Source of the DNA: Streptomyces caniferus
GTDB taxonomy: Bacteria > Actinomycetota > Actinomycetes > Streptomycetales > Streptomycetaceae
DNA length: 64,000 bases
Assembly: GCF_009811555.1 (NCBI RefSeq)
Contig: NZ_BLIN01000005.1
Coordinates: forward strand, 310,001 to 374,000
Direction of reading: 5' to 3'
Every line of letters starts with the position of its first letter. Within the stretch, counting starts at the first letter, position 1. Shown in pieces: positions 59,685-64,000 of the stretch. The translations under genes and the position numbers were made by a program. The notes under the pieces were generated by a model. That model did no database searches and was not told where the DNA came from. It saw only the letters and a list, made by a program, of their open reading frames with translations.

Positions 59685-61046
59685 ATGACCGCCCTCTCGC
59701 ACCCCCGCCGCGGGGCAGCCCGGAGCCTGCGCCCCCGCCGGCCGGCCTCCTTCGTGCCCTTCGCGGCACAGGCCGCCGTCTGGGCGGGTGCCGCCGGCGT
59801 ACTCGGCCTGTGGTGGGCCGGCACCGCGTCCGTGGTGAGCCCGGCGGACTGGCTGACCGGCGCCGGCCGGATCACCGGGCTGCTCGCCGGATACGGCTGC
59901 GCGGTGCTGGTGGCGCTGATGGCCCGGGTTCCGCTGCTGGACCACCGCGTGGGCACGGACCGGCTGGCCCGCTGGCACGCCATGGGCGGCCGCTACACCC
60001 TCTCCCTCGTCCTTGCCCACACCCTGCTGGTCATCTGGGGGTACGCGCTCGCCTCACACAGCGGCGTGGTGCACCAGACCGCCACGCTCGTCCTTGACTA
60101 TCCCGACATGCTCAAGGCCACCGCGGCCTTCCTGCTCCTCATGGCCACCGCCGTCGTCTCGGCACGGGCCGCCCGGCGCAGGATGAGTTACGAAACCTGG
60201 CACTACCTGCACTTCGCCACTTATCTGGCGCTCTTCCTCGCCTTCGGTCACCAGCTCTCCAACGGCGCCGACTTCGTCGGCAACCGGCCTGCCCAGCTCG
60301 CCTGGTACGCCCTCTACCTCGCCGTGGCGGCACTCATCGCCTGGTACCGCTTCCTGCTCCCCGTACGCCGGGCGCTGCGCCATCGCCTCCGCGTCGCCGA
60401 GGTCCGCCGGGAGGCACCAGGGGTGGTCTCGGTCCATCTCACCGGCCGGCATCTGACCGAACTGGGCGCCGAGTCCGGCCAGTTCTTCCGCTGGCGTTTT
60501 GTGACACCGGGGCTGTGGTGGACCGCCAACCCGTACTCGCTCTCCGCGCCTCCGCTCCCTGGCCACCTGCGCATCACGGTGAAGGAAGCCGGCAAACACA
60601 GCGCGGCCCTGGCACTCCTGCGACCCGGGACCCGGGTATGGGCCGAAGGGCCCTACGGTTCCTTCACCGCCGGGCGGCGCAGAGCGGACAAGGTGCTGCT
60701 GCTCGCGGGAGGCGTCGGCATCACCCCCCTGCGTGCCCTGTTCGAGACCCTCCCCGGCGAGGTCACGCTCCTCTACCGGGCACGGCGGCCCGAGGGCCTC
60801 GCGCTCCGCTCCGAACTCGACGCCATCGCCGCGGCCCGCGGGGCGCGCGTGCACTACGTCGTCACCGAACCGGCCGGCGGATCCTCCCCGTTGACGGCCC
60901 GCGCCTTGCTCCGCCTGATACCCGACCTGGCCGCGCACGAGGTGTACCTGTGCGGCCCGCCCGGCATGACCGAAGCCGCCCGGCGGGCCCTGCGGAGCGC
61001 CGGGATACCGCGCCGTCACATCCACCACGAGTCATTCGAGTTCTGA
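59685..61046 (+). CDS. Ferric reductase-like transmembrane flavoprotein
   Basis: This 453-residue protein starts at ATG 59685, after GGAAAGGGAG. The N-terminal half has about six helices with His residues spaced for haem (GRYTLSLVLAHTLLVIWGYA; TWHYLHFATYLALFLAFGHQ). The C-terminal half is a cytoplasmic ferredoxin-reductase domain, with FAD motif NPYSLSAPPLPG, NAD(P)H motif VLLLAGGVGITPLRALFETL and tail VYLCGPPGMTEAARRAL. It passes electrons from NAD(P)H across the membrane. It is the first gene of an operon with an FMN-binding protein and ApbE, so the outer acceptor is likely the flavinylated protein. Confidence 0.9.
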   Translation: MTALSHPRRGAARSLRPRRPASFVPFAAQAAVWAGAAGVLGLWWAGTASVVSPADWLTGAGRITGLLAGYGCAVLVALMARVPLLDHRVGTDRLARWHAMGGRYTLSLVLAHTLLVIWGYALASHSGVVHQTATLVLDYPDMLKATAAFLLLMATAVVSARAARRRMSYETWHYLHFATYLALFLAFGHQLSNGADFVGNRPAQLAWYALYLAVAALIAWYRFLLPVRRALRHRLRVAEVRREAPGVVSVHLTGRHLTELGAESGQFFRWRFVTPGLWWTANPYSLSAPPLPGHLRITVKEAGKHSAALALLRPGTRVWAEGPYGSFTAGRRRADKVLLLAGGVGITPLRALFETLPGEVTLLYRARRPEGLALRSELDAIAAARGARVHYVVTEPAGGSSPLTARALLRLIPDLAAHEVYLCGPPGMTEAARRALRSAGIPRRHIHHESFEF

Positions 61047-61056
61047 GGAGCCCCGC

Positions 61057-61500
61057 GTGCGCCGAGCCGTACTCACCGCCGCGTCGACCAGCGCCCTGGT
61101 CGTCCTGCTGCTCACCCTCAAGCCCCATCACGACACCGGCCCAGCCGGCGGGGAACCGCCGACAGATGCCGCCGCCTCGACACCAGCAACAACAGGCGCT
61201 GCACATCGCAACACCAGTCACGCCAACGGCACGTACACCGGTGCGCCGATCACCACCCGGTACGGCACCGTCCAGGTCGCCATCACCGTCAAAGCCGGAC
61301 AGCTGACGGCCGTCAAGGTGCTCCAGGCGCCTTCCGAGAACGGCCGTGACCGCGAGATCGCCGGCTTCGCCCTACCGCGCCTGACGCAAGAGGCCCTGCA
61401 CGCCCACAGCGCGCGCATCGATGCGGTGTCCGGGGCCAGCTACACCAGCGCGGGCTACGCCCGCTCCCTCCAGAGCGCATTGGACAAGGCCGGTGCCTGA
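61057..61500 (+). CDS. FMN-binding (flavinylated) exported protein
   Basis: This 147-residue protein has a signal anchor (AVLTAASTSALVVLLLTLKP), a low-complexity linker and an FMN_bind domain (NGTYTGAPITTRYGTVQVAI). It contains the flavinylation motif DAVSGASYTS, in which the second Thr/Ser is the covalent FMN site for ApbE. It begins at GTG 61057, ten bases after the reductase stop. It should carry one FMN on the extracytoplasmic face and shuttle electrons. ApbE overlaps its end. Confidence 0.88.
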   Translation: MRRAVLTAASTSALVVLLLTLKPHHDTGPAGGEPPTDAAASTPATTGAAHRNTSHANGTYTGAPITTRYGTVQVAITVKAGQLTAVKVLQAPSENGRDREIAGFALPRLTQEALHAHSARIDAVSGASYTSAGYARSLQSALDKAGA

Positions 61501-62284
61501 TCCCCAGCGCGGCGTTCGTCATGTCGAGCATGCGATGGGCACCGTGTTCTCCTTCGACATCCGCGACGCACCCACTGCCGCCATCGAATCCGCCCTGGAT
61601 GCCGCCGTCGCCTGGCTCCACCGCGTCGACGAGGTCTTCTCCACCTACCGATCCGACAGCGCCATCAGCCGGCTTGCGCGCGGCGCCATCGGACTCGACG
61701 ACTGCCCGCCCGAGGTACATGAGGTGCTCGCCCTCTGTGTGCAGATCCGCCGCGCGACCAACGGCTGGTTCAGCCACACGCCGGACGGCAGACTCGACCC
61801 CTCCGGCCTGGTCAAGGGGTGGGCCGTGGAACGCGCCTGGCAGATCCTGCAGGAGGCCGGAGCACACAACACGTGTGTGAACGGCGGCGGTGACATCCAG
61901 CTCAGCGGAGAGTCCGTCCCCGGTGTCCCCTGGCGCGTCGGTATCGCCCATCCCCTGCGCCCCGGCGAGCTGTGCACCATCGTCACCGGCCACGACCTGG
62001 CCATCGCCACCTCCGGCACCGCCGAACGCGGCGCCCACATCCTCAGCCCCCACCGCGGCGCGCCAGCCGACGGGCCCGCCTCCCTTACGGTGGTCGGTCG
62101 CAGTTTGACCCTGACCGACGCCTACGCGACAGCGGCCTTCGCCATGGGCGGGAGGGCACGAAGCTGGCTGGACCACCTCTACGGCTTCGAGGGCTTTGCC
62201 ATGATGCGGGACGGCCGGTCGTGGCAAACACGGGGATTCCCGGGACGAGGCGACCTTCAGGTGGTGGGTGGAACGGTCGGCTGA
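61493..62284 (+). CDS. apbE: FAD:protein FMN transferase (ApbE)
   Basis: This 263-residue enzyme transfers FMN from FAD to a Thr/Ser of the neighbouring FMN-binding protein. Typical features are EHAMGTVFSFDIRDA at the N-terminus, DEVFSTYRSDSAISRL, DPSGLVKGWAVERA, GGGDIQLSGE and DAYATAAFAMG. GTG 61493 overlaps the upstream stop by eight bases, which suggests translational coupling. The sequence lacks a signal peptide or lipobox, so it may act inside or be exported otherwise. The ATG at 61532 is an alternative start. It belongs to the extracytosolic flavin-transfer operon. Confidence 0.9.
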   Translation: MPDPQRGVRHVEHAMGTVFSFDIRDAPTAAIESALDAAVAWLHRVDEVFSTYRSDSAISRLARGAIGLDDCPPEVHEVLALCVQIRRATNGWFSHTPDGRLDPSGLVKGWAVERAWQILQEAGAHNTCVNGGGDIQLSGESVPGVPWRVGIAHPLRPGELCTIVTGHDLAIATSGTAERGAHILSPHRGAPADGPASLTVVGRSLTLTDAYATAAFAMGGRARSWLDHLYGFEGFAMMRDGRSWQTRGFPGRGDLQVVGGTVG

Positions 62285-62711
62285 GAACCCAGCTGTCTGC
62301 CGGCCCACCGCACGTGCGATGGCTCAAAGCAAACGTCCTCGGGCCCTATACCTCACAGCGCTGAAAGCGCACAGCCGTCCCTCCCAGCTGGGGTGGTCCG
62401 CATGCGACCCTCCCGGACACCGCTGGTCAGCTGCGGGATGCCACGGGAAGCTCACATCGGACGACCACGCAGGGGTCCTGGGGCGGGGCAGTGGAGCAGG
62501 AACGAACGGCCAGGGGCGATCCGCACATCGAGGACTCTCGAAGAAGCCGGACGAGATGGAGCGGAGCGCCCTGCCCGGTGGTCGCACTGGTACACACGGC
62601 CGCACTCTCCGTACTGCCGCGGACTGCCCCAGCCGCCGCATGGCGGCTGCACGAAGGTCCCTGGAGGCGCACGCTGGAAGTGGGAATGTACGTGCCCGGA
62701 GGGTGATCGTC
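62285..62711. other. Intergenic region before SHOCT gene
   Basis: No gene recognised in about 430 bp. It ends with GGAGGGTG, the ribosome site of ATG 62712. Open frames on both strands are shadows. Confidence 0.4.
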
Positions 62712-62981
62712 ATGATGTGGTTCGGCGGCGGCTGGTTCGTCATGGCCGTGATCATGGTGTTCTTCTGGGCGTTGGTGATCGCCGGGATCGTCGCGCTCGT
62801 CCGTTACCTCACCAGCGCCCGCCACGGCCACCAGACCGGCCGGCCCCTCTCCTCGGGCGAGCCGGGGGCGGGGAACAGACAAGCCGAGGACGTGCTCGCC
62901 GAGCGGTTCGCCCGCGGGGAAATCGACGATGCCGAATACAAACGACGGCTCGCGCTGCTGCGGGAGCACCGGGAAGGTTAA
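62712..62981 (+). CDS. SHOCT-domain membrane protein
   Basis: This 89-residue protein has one N-terminal helix (FVMAVIMVFFWALVIAGIVA LV), a polar linker, and a C-terminal SHOCT motif (AEDVLAERFARGEIDDAEYK RRLALLR). SHOCT proteins are small oligomerising membrane proteins of poorly known role, frequent in Streptomyces. ATG 62712 is followed by a second Met and is the most upstream start after GGAGGGTG. No functional partner is obvious; the flavin operon is 430 bp upstream. Confidence 0.85.
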   Translation: MMWFGGGWFVMAVIMVFFWALVIAGIVALVRYLTSARHGHQTGRPLSSGEPGAGNRQAEDVLAERFARGEIDDAEYKRRLALLREHREG

Positions 62982-63113
62982 CCGTCGGCGCGGGATGTGG
63001 CGTGCCACCGCCGGGGCGGTCGCCGCCCTGGTACCGAGCATCGCGACCACCGCGCCACATTGCTTCCCTGCTGGCAGCTGTTGCGGCAAGTGGTACGCGT
63101 AAAGGCGAAGCCG

Positions 63114-64000
63114 TCAGTTCGCCGTCAGCCGGAACCGCAGGCGGCAGATGACGGCGTCGGTGTCGCGGCGCAGCGCGTGGGCGACGACGCCGCCACGCTG
63201 GTTCTGCAAGAGGCGTTGCCACAAGTGGGCGGGTTCGGCTTCGGGAATGAGGACCGTGATGCGGGAGTCCGGGTGCCGGCTGGTGAGTTCGCGTACATAC
63301 GCGGCGAACGGGCGTCCCAGGGATCGGGCGGCGGATTCCACGGCGATGAGGTCCGTGCCCGGGTTCCACAGTTCCCAGTCGCGGCGCAGTGCCTCCGCGG
63401 CCCGGCGGTCCTCGGGGTCGGTGTGGACCACGGTGACGGCGTGGACTTCGTCGCCGAGGGACGCGGCCGCGCCCAGGGCCTCGCGGGTGAGCCGGGAGAG
63501 GCCGGAGACAGGGACGATGACGAGTGAGTGGTCCTGGTGCGGCGCGTCGGGGATACGCCCGAGTTCCAGGGACCGGCCGATCTGGCCGTAGGCGTGGTGG
63601 ACGCGCTCGAAGGCGAGGACGAGCAGCGGCAGGGCGATGACGATGAGCCATGCGCCGTCGCTGAACTTGGTGGCGGTGACCACAAGAGCAGCCACGCCGG
63701 TGAGCAGGGCACCGAAACCGTTGAGTGCGGCTTTGCCTCGCCAGCCGGGGGTGCGTTCGGTGCGCCAGTGGCGGACCATGCCGGTCTGGCAGAGGGTGAA
63801 GCCGACGAAGACGCCGATGGCGAAGAGCGGTACGAGGGTGTTGGTGTCGCCGCCGGAGGTGACCAGCAGGACGGCGGACGCGCCGGCGAGGGCGAGCACA
63901 CCATGGCGGTGGACCTGGCGGTCGGCTTTCAGGGCGAAGACGTGTGGCAGGTTGTTGTCCCGGGCGAGCAGGCCCATGAGGACGGGCAGCCCACCGAAGG
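63114..64000 (-). CDS. APC-superfamily permease, C-terminal part (runs off the window)
   Basis: The window holds about 295 residues. They include four to five helices (GVLALAGASAVLLVTSGGDT; LFAIGVFVGFTLCQTGMVRH; ALNGFGALLTGVAALVVTAT; GAWLIVIALPLLVLAFERVH) and a cytoplasmic C-terminal domain of about 130 residues (SLVIVPVSGLSRLTREALGA ... PDSRITVLIPEAEPAHLWQR). This fits the amino-acid permeases with a universal-stress-like tail. The N-terminus lies beyond 64000. It is the same superfamily as the fragment at 2833-3097, and the recognisable parts do not overlap. Confidence 0.85.
   Translation of the reverse strand, partial: FGGLPVLMGLLARDNNLPHVFALKADRQVHRHGVLALAGASAVLLVTSGGDTNTLVPLFAIGVFVGFTLCQTGMVRHWRTERTPGWRGKAALNGFGALLTGVAALVVTATKFSDGAWLIVIALPLLVLAFERVHHAYGQIGRSLELGRIPDAPHQDHSLVIVPVSGLSRLTREALGAAASLGDEVHAVTVVHTDPEDRRAAEALRRDWELWNPGTDLIAVESAARSLGRPFAAYVRELTSRHPDSRITVLIPEAEPAHLWQRLLQNQRGGVVAHALRRDTDAVICRLRFRLTAN

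Noticed and set aside
1..64000. CRISPR arrays, riboswitches, tRNA or rRNA genes
   Set aside because: I saw no regularly spaced direct repeats, no conserved riboswitch core, and no cloverleaf with a T-arm motif while reading. A tRNA or covariance-model scan was not possible here.

Overview
This window is high-GC actinobacterial DNA, almost certainly Streptomyces. The codon bias, the GTG starts, the AGGAGG-type ribosome sites, the DUF2267/Hsp18 stress genes, the TipAS, SHOCT and FG-GAP proteins and the IS5-type transposase debris all fit. It reads like an accessory region, such as a chromosome arm or genomic island. Intact genes alternate with truncated genes, out-of-frame fusions at apparent deletion junctions, insertion-sequence fragments and phage remnants. 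I saw no rRNA or tRNA gene, CRISPR array or replication origin.

Left part (1-20 kb): a truncated flavin reductase lies at the edge. A heat-shock cluster follows: hsp18 with two DUF2267 genes, opposite a RheA-type regulator, with two RheA-type operators between them. Next come a permease/HAD hydrolase chimera, two frameshifted DJ-1/PfpI-type genes, and a LysR regulator divergent from two EamA exporters. Then come a decayed imine-reductase-like gene, a PLP-dependent group II decarboxylase, and a quinone oxidoreductase divergent from a second LysR. A frameshifted amidohydrolase is coupled to an HTH membrane regulator that is divergent from a small secreted protein. DNA-ligase and transposase debris follows, then a streptomycin 3''-phosphotransferase-type gene.

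Middle part (20-45 kb): a truncated subtilase runs through an MFS fragment into a TolB-like gene. A GntR regulator precedes a full-length carboxylic acid reductase. A 184-bp palindromic element follows. A TetR/oxidoreductase divergon carries twin operators. Then come an ABC transporter with a frameshifted ATPase, an FG-GAP secreted protein, a stand-alone TipAS protein, a secreted cyclophilin and a lipoprotein serine hydrolase. A phage-derived lysis block holds a lysozyme-like protein and an amidase that share a duplicated C-terminal module. It is followed by an ArsR-type regulator and a second small secreted protein related to the one at 17.6 kb.

Right part (45-64 kb): the most striking locus is a two-gene conflict system, a Trypco1-type protein overlapping a 1358-residue trypsin-NACHT-HEAT protein. 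It is followed by an IS5 transposase, a HEAT-like protein and an Mrr nuclease remnant. Further right are an isochorismatase, a patch of sigma-factor, methyltransferase and MFS scraps, and an ALF-repeat-like toxin C-terminus with a possible membrane immunity protein. After that come two paralogous CBS-BON proteins, a two-component system divergent from a flavin-based electron-transfer operon (ferric-reductase-like protein, FMN-binding protein, ApbE), a SHOCT protein and the C-terminal part of an APC permease running off the right edge.

Many broken genes differ from an intact frame by a single base, usually in a G or C run. Some of these may be sequencing errors rather than real decay.
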